Both the position numbers and the translations under genes were made by a program. From the NCBI GenBank assembly GCA_965240325.2, contig OZ251225.1, positions 682,001-746,000 of the forward strand: 64,000 nt of DNA. Reading direction: 5' to 3'. Below, piece after piece: positions 42,290 to 52,287 of this stretch (position 1 is the stretch's first letter; every line of letters begins with the position of its first letter). The DNA is from Rebecca billardiae RCC1528 (taxonomy: Eukaryota > Haptophyta). Below the pieces are notes generated by a model. That model was not told the DNA's origin, searched no databases, and saw only the letters and a list, made by a program, of their open reading frames with translations.

Positions 42290-43534
42290 TCAGTACACGT
42301 GCCGGTCCGAGCACTCGTCATCATCCAGCTCGTCGTCGTCGTGCAGCCCGACCACACCCAGCCGGTGCTCGTCGTCGTCCGACGCCTCGTCGACTTCCTC
42401 CTCGTCCGAGGGTGGCGGGGGCGCGTCCTCCTCCTCTGCCGGATGCTCGTCCGGGCCCTCCTCAACAATCACGCGCTCGTCTGCTGCGCCGTCCTCGGTC
42501 GGGACAGTGGCGTCGACGGCGCCGAGCGCGGGCGCAGGGCTCTCGCCCGCACTGGGGGCTGCGCTGCCCGCCGCCGCAGCAGCAGTGCTCGCTCGTGCTG
42601 TGCCCAGCGCAGCACTCGCGCGGGCGAGGTCGTCCGCAGTGGCCACAGCCTGGTTGCGAGCCAGGCCGCGCAGGATGCCTGTCGTGTCGGCCGGTAGCCT
42701 TGCGACGGTGGGCACGTCCGGCGCCGCCGGTGGGACGGCCGGGCGTACCGAAGGCGCCTCGGCTCCAGCCGCTGCGGTCGGCGCCGGCCGTGCGGCGCGC
42801 GCCGCCTGCACCTGCGCCGCGATCGCCTGCAGCTCAGTCGGGTTGGCAGGCAGCCGGCGGGAGAGCGCGGCGGTGATCCTCGCCGGCTGCTCGCGCTCCT
42901 CGCGCTTGAACTTGAGCTTGATCTGTCGCCTCGTGCGGTGCGGCATGATCCGCTCGATCAGCGAGAAGTCTGTGCCGTAGCGCGAGAGCGCCGAGTAGAA
43001 GGCCTCGGTCTCCTCGGCCGTCCACTTCTCCGAGGGCGTTTTGTTCATGTACGTGCCGTACGTGACGGAGCTATTGCCCTCGATCACGAGCGACGGCTCC
43101 TCGAGCCGCGCGTCCGGCCGGCCCGCGGTGATCTCGAGCGACTGCTCGTCAATCACGATCCGTCCGTCGATGATGCGCACCTGAGGCGCAAACACGGGAT
43201 CGTCGTCACCTGGCCCGGGGCCGGCGGCATCCTCGTCACCATCGGCGGCGGCGCCGGCAGCTCCGGAAGCAGCGCCGCTCGCGCCATCCGCGCCGCCGGC
43301 TACGCGCGGGAAGGACCCCCCACCGTGTGCGCTGCAGCAGCCGCGGATCGCGCCGCGGTACGCCGCCTCCTCCTCAGCGTCCTGGTCAGCGAGTGTGCTG
43401 TCGAGCGGCTGCTTGCGCTTCCTGCGCGACTGGCGCTCGAGCGCCTCCTTCATGGGGACGCCTTTCGGGCACTTCCGGATGAGCTCGCTGACCGTCATGT
43501 GCTGCACGCTCTCCATGGCCTCCTGGGCGTTCAT
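42290..43534 (-). CDS. BDP1: TFIIIB subunit B'' (BDP1), 414 aa
   Basis: Single exon. The ATG at 43534 was chosen although the frame is open upstream to 43840. The protein from here begins with MTVSELIRKCPKGVP, a helical motif that resembles the pre-SANT part of the family, while upstream sequence is Arg-rich noise. The extended SANT domain (residues ~166-215) contains KWTAEETEAFYSALSRYGTD, then FSLIERIMPHRTRRQIKLKF. These include the W, FY.AL..(W/Y)GTDF and R.R.Q.K.KF residues diagnostic of Bdp1. The C-terminus is acidic (EEEDAPPPPSDEEE). BDP1 with BRF1 and TBP forms TFIIIB and recruits RNA polymerase III to tRNA and 5S genes. It is compact compared with the fungal and animal proteins. Confidence 0.9.
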   Translation of the reverse strand: MNAQEAMESVQHMTVSELIRKCPKGVPMKEALERQSRRKRKQPLDSTLADQDAEEEAAYRGAIRGCCSAHGGGSFPRVAGGADGASGAASGAAGAAADGDEDAAGPGPGDDDPVFAPQVRIIDGRIVIDEQSLEITAGRPDARLEEPSLVIEGNSSVTYGTYMNKTPSEKWTAEETEAFYSALSRYGTDFSLIERIMPHRTRRQIKLKFKREEREQPARITAALSRRLPANPTELQAIAAQVQAARAARPAPTAAAGAEAPSVRPAVPPAAPDVPTVARLPADTTGILRGLARNQAVATADDLARASAALGTARASTAAAAAGSAAPSAGESPAPALGAVDATVPTEDGAADERVIVEEGPDEHPAEEEDAPPPPSDEEEVDEASDDDEHRLGVVGLHDDDELDDDECSDRHVY

Positions 43535-43707
43535 CGTGGCCGACAGTAGAGCACGATGGCGACCGCCCGCGCGCACGGCAAAAAAGAGTCCGCGCACGCG
43601 CGCGCGCGGCGCCCGCCGCCACGCGAGGCTCTCGCGAGATTTCAGATTATTTTGGCGTCGCAGCATGGCTCCGCAGCCGTGACTCAGGAGCACCCTTGCA
43701 AGGGCCC
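43535..43707. promoter_or_regulatory. Compact bidirectional promoter region, BDP1 / NADAR-FHA-RRM gene
   Basis: 173 bp between divergent ATGs. It contains a GCGCGC-rich part (43595-43615) and an AT-rich ATTTCAGATTATTTTGG stretch (43641-43657), the likeliest core-promoter sequence for either gene. Confidence 0.5.
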
Positions 43708-44940
43708 ATGAAGCGAGGACGCGACGACAGCGTCCGTGGCCTCGCGGGCAAGTATGCAGAGCTTCACCCGTGGCACCCTTCGCCCGTGCTCTTCGAGCGC
43801 GTACTCTACCCTTCGCTCGAGCATGCGTACGTGGCCGCAACCGCAGGAGACGGCGCGCAGGCAGCAGACTTGCGCGCGCGCCTTGCCAGTGCAGAGTCCG
43901 TCACGGCGTCGAAGGCCCGCTCGATGGGCTCCCCGGACACGCTCGACACCAAGCGCCGCCTGGCCGCCATGCGCGCGCTGCTCCGCGACAAGATGATGCG
44001 CCACCCGCGCTGCAAGCAGCTGCTGCTGGAGACGGTCGACGCGCGCATCTACCACGACGACGACACGGCCGACGAGTTCTGGGGCGTGCGCTCGGGCGTG
44101 GGCTCGAACCACCTCGGCGTGCTACTCGAGAGCGTGCGCACCGAGATCTCCGCGGGCAAGCAGGTGAGCACCTGGGTCAGCTCGGTCTGCGAGCCGCTCC
44201 CCGCAGACTCTGTGCCGGGCGTGAGCGTGAGTGTCGAGCGGAAGGGCGTCGAGATCGACAAGCGCGCGCTCGACGGCAGCCGCGCGTTCCACACGGTGGG
44301 CAAGTTCGAGTCGTCTGACTTTGTGCTCGAGCACGTGTCCAGCTCGCGCAAGCACGCCCTCCTTGCCTTCGACGCGCGCTCGACCAGTGGCCTCGCAGTG
44401 ATCGACCTCGGCTCGAAGGCAGGCACCTGGCTCGACGGCGCGCGCGTCGCGCCGCTCGTACCCACAGACCTGCCGACTGGCGCCGAGCTGGTGTTCGGCC
44501 AGGGCTCCTCGCGCGTGTTCAGGGTGAGCGTGGACGTGCACCGCCTGATCAGCGCGCTCGAGCAGCGCCGCGCCCAGCTGCGCTCCGAGGTGGCGCAGCT
44601 CGAGCGCGACGTCGCTGACGAGAAGAGCGGCTTTGGCCTCGTCGCGTCCAAGCGGGTCGACCCGAGCCGGCGCACGTGCTTCGTGGGCAACCTGCCGTAC
44701 GAGGTGGAGGAGGGCGACGTGAAGGAGCTCTTCGGCGCGTATGGCGCGGTGTCGCGGGTGAACTTGCCGCTCGACCGCGAGACGAACAAGCCGCGCGGCA
44801 TCGCCTTTGTCGAGTTCGCCCACGCGGCGGATGCGCACGCTGCGTGCGCGCTCTCGGGCGAAGACTTCCTCGGCCGCACGCTCAAGGTGGAGTTGGCACA
44901 GCCATCGGCACCGAGGCCAGCGCCGCGCAGCCCGCGCTGA
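43708..44940 (+). CDS. NADAR-FHA-RRM fusion protein, 410 aa
   Basis: Single exon. The ATG at 43708 is preferred over an upstream TTG. Residues ~20-150 are a NADAR (YbiA-like) domain. It has LYPSLEHAYVAAT (cf. YPT.EHAYQA.K), SKARSMG, an M..LL.DKM..HP.....LLET helix, and DEFWGVRSGVGSNHLGVLLE (cf. D..WG......N.LG..L). Residues ~195-285 match an FHA phosphothreonine-binding domain: VGKFESSDFVLEHVSSSRKH, then VIDLGSKAGTWLDG. After a short coiled coil, residues ~320-397 are an RRM with RNP2 CFVGNL and RNP1 RGIAFVEF. NADAR proteins cleave ADP-ribose-type N-glycosidic bonds. FHA reads phosphothreonine and RRM binds RNA. A role linking ADP-ribosylation, phosphorylation and RNA is inferred from the domains only. 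Confidence 0.88.
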   Translation: MKRGRDDSVRGLAGKYAELHPWHPSPVLFERVLYPSLEHAYVAATAGDGAQAADLRARLASAESVTASKARSMGSPDTLDTKRRLAAMRALLRDKMMRHPRCKQLLLETVDARIYHDDDTADEFWGVRSGVGSNHLGVLLESVRTEISAGKQVSTWVSSVCEPLPADSVPGVSVSVERKGVEIDKRALDGSRAFHTVGKFESSDFVLEHVSSSRKHALLAFDARSTSGLAVIDLGSKAGTWLDGARVAPLVPTDLPTGAELVFGQGSSRVFRVSVDVHRLISALEQRRAQLRSEVAQLERDVADEKSGFGLVASKRVDPSRRTCFVGNLPYEVEEGDVKELFGAYGAVSRVNLPLDRETNKPRGIAFVEFAHAADAHAACALSGEDFLGRTLKVELAQPSAPRPAPRSPR

Positions 44941-45110
44941 TGAGCGGGCCGTCGATGGGCCCGGCCAGGCGGCCGCTGCGGGACTAGCCGCTTGCGACTC
45001 GGCGGCGCTGCCGCCCTGCATGACCCGCGCGCCGTCGCCCGTGCCGCATCCGATTATCCGAACCGAATCATATCGGCAGTATAACATCTATTATATATAT
45101 ATAATAATAT
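44941..45110. other. 3' flank of the fusion gene
   Basis: Short unique sequence ending in an AT-rich run (CTATTATATATATATAATAA) that leads into the palindromic module at 45111. Confidence 0.5.
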
Positions 45111-45183
45111 GACCGCGTTCCGCGGTCCTTTTCCGTAGAACGAACGTAGTTCAGGGCCCGCGGTGGCGGTGCACCCTCCATCG
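45111..45183 (+). repeat. (AT)n-linked palindromic module, copy 2
   Basis: GACCGCGTTCCGCGGTCC followed by TTTTCCGTAGAAC and a GGGCCCGCGGTG end. Same orientation as 19359-19420 and again preceded by an AT tract. Confidence 0.85.
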
Positions 45184-45324
45184 CAGTCGTCTATTGACAG
45201 ACCCGGAGTTGCATGCCCGTACAACTAGACTCCAGCGGCGCGCCGCCGCCCGCCGCGCCGGGCGCGGGCCCATCGCACTTCGCAGCCGCCGGCGCGGCGC
45301 CGATTGTGTACAGGCGGATCCGAC

Positions 45325-45642
45325 GAGGCGTGATCGACGCATGAGCGCGACTCCACGTGCACGCCAGGCCACGCGAAGCTGACAGCCAGGGAGCACGGTG
45401 CGGGGCCGCGGATTCGTTCGGGCCGCTGCTGCTGACTGACCGACTGTGGCGCTGTCCGCCGCGGGTCACCGCGCACCGGCAGCGCCAGGATAGTACAGTA
45501 GATGATTTGCACTGGTCCGAGTAGGGTTCGACCAGCGCCTGCGCGACGGCCGACAGGCGGGCGCGAGGCGTGATCGACGCATGAGCGCAACTCTACGTGC
45601 ACGCCAGGCCACGCGGAGCTGACAGCCCGAGGGAGCACGGTG
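45325..45642 (+). repeat. Pair of ~77-bp direct repeats
   Basis: Units at 45325-45400 and 45565-45642 share GAGGCGTGATCGACGCATGA, then GTGCACGCCAGGCCACGCG and GGGAGCACGG, with few differences. The 164 bp between them is unique. Confidence 0.85.
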
Positions 45643-46299
45643 CCGAGGTCGGAGGTGCGAGCGGGCACCAGTGTCCAGTCACGGATCGTTCGCGCACGCC
45701 GCGCGTGCACGGGCTGACACACCTCGATCAGGCTCGGCACGCGTTGCAGAGGCACAGCCAGCTCTGGGGACGTCACGCACCACCGTCGCCCGCGCAGCTC
45801 GTCCTCCTCGTAGAGTACCGTGCAGTTCCGAGGCGTAGCCCTCGCTCAGAGTCGACCGTCGACGATGGATGGACTCGGATCGTCGGCGCTCCCCGGAAAG
45901 GCATGGCAAGGGCGGCGCGTGGTGAAGTCGAAGACTCAGAGATCGATCAGTCCGGCATCAGGCGCCGCTGCCCCCGAGCTTGCGAGAGCCCGAATACAGG
46001 GCGGCTGCCGCGGCGCGGCCCGGCCGGGCGCCCCGGCGACCGGGCGCGCGGCCGCGCGCAGGCATCGACACGGGGCGGCGGGGGCGCGCGGAGTGAGCGG
46101 GGGCACGAACGCGATGTCGACGGCAGTCGGGACCCGCCGCAGCCGCGCGCTCCAGGCGCCACTCGCCGCGCGCACCTGCCCATCGCCGTCCTCACCCGTC
46201 GGTCGCTCGTGGCTGGCGCCTCCTGAGCTCCTGTCGCCGCAGCCGCGGCGTGCAAACGCGGGCCGCACACGCCGCGCGGGCGCCGCGCCCCCTCCGGCT

Positions 46300-48583
46300 C
46301 CGACCAAGGGCGGTAAGGGCTGTCAACTCCCAGTGGCGCCGAGTGGCGGAGGTTGGGGCAAGGGTACATAGTAAGGGTGAGCAACTCCGCTGGCGACAGC
46401 CGCGGAGGTCGGGAGGGCTCTGTTTGCCTCGGCGCCCGGTGCGAGCGGAGCGGAGCGAGTACTATCAGCGGCGGAGGGCGCTGAGGCCGCGCACGGCGTG
46501 AGGCGCGGCGTCGGCCGAGTCGGTCCGCGGAGGATGCGCGGCGCTCGGCCCGCTGCGCAGCGGCAGTGCACCTCACTTTGCCCCGAGCGCCGTCCTCCTC
46601 GTCGCCTCCTTCCCGCCTTGGAGCAGCACGCATGTGCGCGCCGCCGCATCGAATGCGGCACAGGCTTGCTCAGACGACCGCGCGCGCGTGGCGCGCGACT
46701 TGGTCGGCTGCGCGCGCGTGCTGCCGCGGTGCAATGTAGCGCCACCGCATACGCGCCGTGCCCGCGCGAGAGCGTGTGCATGGACGTGAGTGCGAGCTCA
46801 CACACATGTCAAGAGTGCTGTCATGGCAGCACAGTGCTGGCAACTGAAGTAAGCTAGAGAAGACAGCAGCGTGAGTGTTAGTACCATCGATGCGGAGCCT
46901 TAGCGTCCGCTTGCGTTCGTGCTGAGAAGGGATACACAAGACTAGGCCTTCGTCCTGGGTATCCAATGTCACTCAACACCTCGCTGATCGACCCGACGAG
47001 CGTCGGCGTGAGGCACAGCGAAACATTCGTGAGAGCAACAGACAAGCGAGCACTACGCTCATGAGATGGCCGTGAGCAAAGGCTCGCGCGGGCACGGCGC
47101 GCGTATACGGTGGCGCTACCTTGCCCCGCGGCAGCGCGCGCGTGCGGTCGACCAAGTCGCGCGCCACGCGCGCGCGGTCGTCTGAGCAAGCCCGTGCCGC
47201 ATTCGATGCGGCGGCGCGCACATGCGTGCTGCTCCAAGGCGGGAAGAAGGCGACGCGGAGGACGGCGCTTGGAGCAAAGTGAGGTGCACTGCCGCTGCGC
47301 AGCGGGCCAAGAGCCGCGCATCCTCCGCGGACCGACTCGGCCGACGCCGCGCCTCACGCCGTGCGCGGCCTCAGCGCCCTCCGCCGCTGATAGTACTCGC
47401 TCCGCTCCGCTCGCACCGGGCGCCGAGGCACTGACAGAGCCCTCCCGTCGCCAGCGGAGTTGCTCACCCTTACTACCCTTGGTTGGGGGCCCCTCAACTC
47501 GTGCGGCCGCGCGGCGCAGCGGCTAAGTCTCCTGGGGCGCCGCCCTGGAGGGCGCGTGGGGTGCGCACGCCGCGGGCTCCTGCGCCCGCGGCAGCGGCCG
47601 CGGACACGGCGCGCGTGGTTGGTCGCCTGCTAGACAGCACGTAGTACCCTCCCACGCCGCGCGCCGCGCTCGCCGGTGCCCTCGCCGCGCCTCAGGCCAG
47701 CCGCGCACGCGCGCCGCGCCAATGGCCAGCCGTGGCCACGAGCCAGCCGCCGGCGCGCGCGCGGTGCGCGGTGCGGTCGGCGCGGGTCGGGCGCGCGCCC
47801 GGGGCGAGGCTCGCGTATGATGGGCGCGCGGCATGCCGCCTCGCGCCGCCGCGCTGACGCCCGCATGGGTCGGCGCGCACGCGTTTACATGCTGTCGAGT
47901 GTGCATTGCCATGTTTGAAAATGCTCACGTTGAGACGATCATGGGACGGCAGCGACGCGTGATAGACAAGCGCAGACCACTAATATGTGCACGGCCAGCC
48001 TCATGTCATGGCAAGCAAGTCCCCGAGTGCCCGCGTTCGTCGCACTGATGCGCTCACAACCACTTATCCAAGCTCATTTCTGATGGCCGAGGAATGCTCG
48101 ACGAGCACTCTTCAGCAGCCGCGTGCAACGTGATCAAGCTCGTGGGTGGCGGCGCGAGGCGGCATGACGCGCGCCCATCATACGCGAGCCTCGCCCCGGG
48201 CGCGCGCCCGACCCGCGCCGACCGCACCGCGCACCGCGCGCGCGCCGGCGGCTGGCTCGTGGCCACGGCTGGCCATTGGCGCGGCGCGCGTGCGCGGCTG
48301 GCCTGAGGCACGGCGAGGGCACCGGCAAGCGCGGCGCGCGGCGTGGGAGGGTACTACGTGCTGTCTAGCAGGCGACCAACCACGCGCGCCGTGTCCGCGG
48401 CCGCTGCCGCGGGCGCAGGAGCCCGCGGCGTGCGCACCCCACGCGCCCTCCAGGGCGGCGCCCCAGGAGACTTCGCCGCTGCGCCGCGAGGCCGCACGAG
48501 TGAGGCCGCACGAGTTGAGGGGCACGGAACCTCCGCCACTCGGCGCCACTGGTCAGGAGTTGACAGCCCTTACCGCCCTTGCT
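46300..48583. repeat. Nested palindromic array: outer inverted ends enclosing two internal palindromes
   Basis: The outer arms, 46300-46357 and 48526-48583, are inverted copies sharing AAGGGCGGTAAGGGCTGTCA and GTGGCGCCGAGTGGCGGAGG. Inside are palindrome A (46359-46770 with 47083-47482, spacer 312 bp) and palindrome B (47489-47850 with 48148-48523, spacer 297 bp). Arms of each pair differ by scattered substitutions and indels (for example 14-bp differences near 46400), so they are not a simple duplication artefact. No transposase or domain-bearing ORF was found. Frames in the arms are mirrored noise. Confidence 0.85.
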
Positions 48584-48840
48584 CCGACTATACGGATAGC
48601 TGCGGCGGGTATTTTCAATCTCTCGCACTATTGGAGTTGGTTGGACGATTATGTCAACGGTCGTTCTTGGCATCTTGCAGCGGCGAGGCCATATTATTTT
48701 ACTATGGTCACACTACATTAAGGAGAGTCTACCCACAATTACCCTGCCTCGCACACTTGGGCGCGGGTTTCGTTGATTCCTCTGTTCACTATTCAAGACG
48801 GCGGACGCGCCCTTTTTCGACGAGGATGCACCTGTAAGGG
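48584..48840. other. Unique spacer between the nested palindromes and the foldback element
   Basis: AT-richer sequence with no supported gene. Confidence 0.4.
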
Positions 48841-49169
48841 AGTCTCGAAATTCGAAACTCGGTCTCCTCCAGCCCTGAAAATCGTCCCCCGTCCCTTTTT
48901 TCTTTGATCAAAGATCTTTTTGAAACGTGGTTCGGGCCCGCTGGTGCGGGCTCCACGCTGCGCGCTCCGCCCTGCACCGCGGGCCATAATTAATAATTAT
49001 GGCCCGCGGTGCAGGGCGGAGCGCGCAGCGTGGAGCCCGCACCAGCGGGCCCGAACCACGTTTCAAAAAGATCTTTATGATCAAGAAAAAAGGGACGGGG
49101 GGCGGCGGAAAAAAAGGGACGGGGGGCGATTTTTAGGGCTGGCGGAGACCGAGTTTCGAGTTTTTGAGA
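48841..49169. mobile_element. Foldback element, 329 bp near-perfect palindrome
   Basis: Arms of ~153 and ~176 bp meet at a CCATAATTAATAATTATGG centre near 48993. The left arm starts AGTCTCGAAATTCGAAACTC; the right arm ends with its reverse complement. The right arm is longer because a ~24-bp unit around AAAAAAAGGGACGGGGGGCG is duplicated. One arm is also found alone at 20628-20772, showing the sequence is dispersed. Confidence 0.9.
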
Positions 49170-50233
49170 TCGCATTGAGAGGTCTATCAGGCCAAAAAAA
49201 AGCGCGCCCAGCTGATTCCCTTAAGTAAAGTGCGATCTGGACGTCAGCTGGACGTGACATTAGTGTAACGGTTCGTTACGAGCGAATATCGTACTCGTCT
49301 TCCCGGATCGCGTGACGTCCGGACTGGGCCACATCCGGATCGTCGGAGGTGACGTGCCCCGGCACGATGGGCGATGGCGGATATGCGGGACGGCGCCTGC
49401 ACGTGCCTCCGGACCCGCCTCCCGCTTGCTGCTCACGCAGTCAGCTGCGACCGTGGCGCATGATCGCAGAAGCAGTGCCGGCAGTACGGCCTGCATCAGC
49501 TAGTGCCGCGCCGTCGTGGCGCGCGCGGTACGGTTGCGCGTTTGCAGCGCTCGCCACTCGCCCTCGGCGACGGCACGCGCGTGCGGCTCAGGTGTGTCAA
49601 ATGCGGTCTCGTCGGCGCGCTTTCGCCTGCCACCTCGTGCACCCGTGCCGCCAGTTTCATCGTCTTCATGAGGACTGCTGCTGCTGTCGCCATCCGCTCT
49701 CCATCACCCCGAGTCGCCGGTCGCGCGGCGCGCGCGGTAGGCACTAGGCAGGGCGTACGGTCACTCACCCGTGCAACGGGTCAAGTGGCCAGAGTACGTC
49801 TGGTCGTTGGCTGGCACGGGCCGCAGCGCTAAAGCACCCTGCTGTCACACCCGACTCCTTCAGTACTCCGAGCTCCGCGGCACGACTCACTCGGCACGAT
49901 CGCGGACGGGTCGGATCCGAGCTGATCAGCCAGAGTTGGACACAGTTTGGCAGCTACTAGTAGTAATTCCGATGCCGATGGCACGATCGCGGACGGGTCG
50001 GATCCGAGCTGATCAGCCAGTTGGACATTTGGCAGCTAGTTGTCAGACGGACGTCCGATTTGACGACCGGTGCCGGGTGCGGTCTCAGGTCCGCTGCTGT
50101 GATTGTGTGAAGTGTGAATGAGTCTCGCGGTCGCGCAGGCAGGGCGACGGTCGGACTAATATAGCTTCAGTCATCTCAGAACCGACTTCAACTGGCGAAC
50201 TGCCACTACGGCGGAGAGCCGCGATTGCACGGC
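49170..50233. other. Intergenic, contains a duplicated 41-bp unit
   Basis: The 41-bp unit starting GGCACGATCGCGGACGGGTC is identical at 49893-49933 and 49980-50020, followed by diverged relatives (TTGGACA, TTTGGCAGCTA). No supported gene. Confidence 0.55.
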
Positions 50234-50290
50234 CACCGCGGGCCCCCAACTGCGTTGATTCTATGCAGAAAAGGACCGCGGAACGCGGTC
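50234..50290 (-). repeat. (AT)n-linked palindromic module, copy 3 (inverted)
   Basis: Reverse complement of the modules at 19359 and 45111. Reading plus, it runs CACCGCGGGCC, CTGCGTTGATTCTATGCAGA, then AAAGGACCGCGGAACGCGGT, and meets ATATATATA on its palindromic side, as the other copies do. Confidence 0.85.
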
Positions 50291-50311
50291 ATATATATAA
50301 CATCCAATAGA

Positions 50312-50315
<4 letters not shown>

Positions 50316-50388
<73 letters not shown>
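50316..50388. repeat. (AT)n microsatellite, ~36 units
   Basis: A pure AT array 25 bp beyond the inverted palindromic module. Confidence 0.95.
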
Positions 50389-50393
<5 letters not shown>

Positions 50394-51411
50394 CTAAACA
50401 TGCGACGACTTATATCGGACTGATAATAAGCCGTAGTAGTCGTCATATTATATATATATATATATAATTGTGTCTAGAGTGAGTACAGAACTAGCGTCTC
50501 GCGCAAAACTGACTGCCGCCTTGCCACCGTTGATGGTCCCATGGATCATTGTCAGTGACACAATGAGCAGCAGAGACAGCAAAGTTCATCATTGTATTCG
50601 TAGTGTGATGCCGATGCGGCGCCTTCGGCCTTGCCCTGGTCGTTGACTGCCCTTCGGCCGCCGCCGGCCGGCGGTGGCTGAGCCTTGAGGCTTGTGATCG
50701 AACCATACGCCCGAAAGCGCCTGGCTCAATGGTGACACAGGGGGTATACCCCCCTGTGTCATCCGGGAGCTTTTGAATACGATCTGCGCGTGCGCGGGCA
50801 CTCCCGGACTGCCGCCGCGCAAGAAGGCCAGCCTGCGCGCCCTCGTCGGTCGTCCGCCGTGGCGCGTGCGCGTCGAGGCGCATGACGGCTTTAGTCGCGC
50901 CCTTCGTGCGCGTGCTCACGGGTCACGCACGCCCCGCGACCGATACGCATGTCTGGCGTGCCCTCCTTTTGCTCGCACTGCGGTCTCCTCGTCGACAGCC
51001 TTGTGATCACGCGCGCCGCCATTTCAACCGCTTGCTGGCCTGCCAGCTGCCGCGCACGCGCGTGCGGTCCGACCGATGTCGGCATGGCTGATGGCGACGC
51101 AGTGATGTTGAGTACTCTCATGCCCATCGCACAGACGCGAAAAAGCCGACCTTGAACGCCCCAGGGACGCACGCGCGCCCATCACGCTCGTCGGACAGGC
51201 CTTCTCGAGAACTGCGCCTGCCACTCAGCAGGTCTCTGCGCGCGGAGAGGGCGGCGAGGGCGTGGACGAGGCGGCACGATTGCTGCCTACGGGTGTTCTC
51301 GCCCCCGCAAAGCGCCCGCGCACGGCTGTCAAGCCCGCATGCGGCCTTGGGAGCGCTGCGCACGTGGGCCCTCGCGTCGCCCAGGGTTCGCCATCGCCCC
51401 TTCGGGCGTAT
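50389..51411. other. Intergenic, one possible isolated exon
   Basis: A second short AT tract lies at 50449-50465, and a 27-bp near-perfect palindrome (GACACAGGGGGTATACCCCC then CTGTGTC) at 50734-50760. An ATG at 50949 opens MSGVPSFCSHCGLLVD, reminiscent of the N-terminal zinc ribbon of small RNA-polymerase subunits, but no continuation could be found. Confidence 0.4.
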
Positions 51412-52287
51412 TACACCCCAGCTCGCCGCCGCTGCGGTGCTTTCGCGCGAGCCCCAGCGGGCAACTCGACACCCCCGTTTGGCGCGCTGGCGGGGCTGGG
51501 ACGGCCGGCCGAGGCGCGGCCGCAGCTGCGCCCGCATGAGCGCGCGCTCGGCCGCGTGCGACGCGGCGGAGTCGCGGCTGACATACCCCGGGCCCTCCTC
51601 GCGCCGCGCAACGCCGCCCACACGCATCGCCGCTCGCACGCGCAGGCCTGCCACGCCCGGCTTGGGCTTGTCAGCACAAGCTCGGCGGAGGCGCGCGGCG
51701 CCGAGGGCTCGGCCGGTGATGCGGCGCTCGCCCAGGCGGAGACTTGGCGGATGCATGGGAAGTGCCTTCGGCTGACCGGATCCCGGGCGTCGCAGTCAGT
51801 GTGTACACGCGAGGCGCGCCTGTAGTGGTCGACAGGTGACGGGCGCAGTGCGCTCGCCCTCGAGCAAGCAGTGTGTACACGCGAGGCGCGCCTGTAGTGG
51901 TCGACAGGTGACGGGCGCAGTGCGCTCGCCCTCGAGTAAGCAGCGGACGTACCGGTACGGGTGCGCGCGCACACAGCGGGGCTGTCGAGCTGCCTCCGGC
52001 TGGGTAGATCGACGGTGCATGCCCTAGTCCTGGTCTGGGAGGCTTGCGCGGGTTCGGAGGCCGGTGAACGCTCGGCGCAGACCCACGTGTCTTGCCGGGC
52101 ACGGCGGCGCGACACTCACACTGCTCGACTGCCAGTCTCAAGGATGAGTAGTGGCATCAGAGCGCTTGCCGGCGTGCTGGTGGGCTCCACCGCCACCGCC
52201 GGGCCGACGGCCACGCCTTGGCCAGGACAGGATGAGCTCACGAGTCCTCCGTAGCCGCCTGCTGCTGTGGACCCGCCGCCCAAGGCC
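51412..52287 (+). repeat. Left arm (876 bp) of the 3.2-kb inverted repeat
   Basis: Reverse complement of 53781-54645 with small indels (for example near 51505 and 52190). It contains two adjacent copies of a 72-bp unit (51798-51869 and 51870-51941) beginning GTGTGTACACGCGAGGCGCG. Confidence 0.9.

Noticed and set aside
43534-43840. In-frame 5' extension of BDP1
   Set aside because: Runs across the divergent promoter and into the neighbouring gene's start; Arg-rich, no family similarity.
46498-48721. Mirrored ORFs of 100-230 codons in the palindrome arms
   Set aside because: They appear in both orientations only because the DNA is palindromic; Arg/Ala-only composition and no motif.
51118-51756. 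212-codon frame and its twin at 54306 onward
   Set aside because: The shared part lies in the inverted arms and is noise; only the portion from 54771 has transposase homology.
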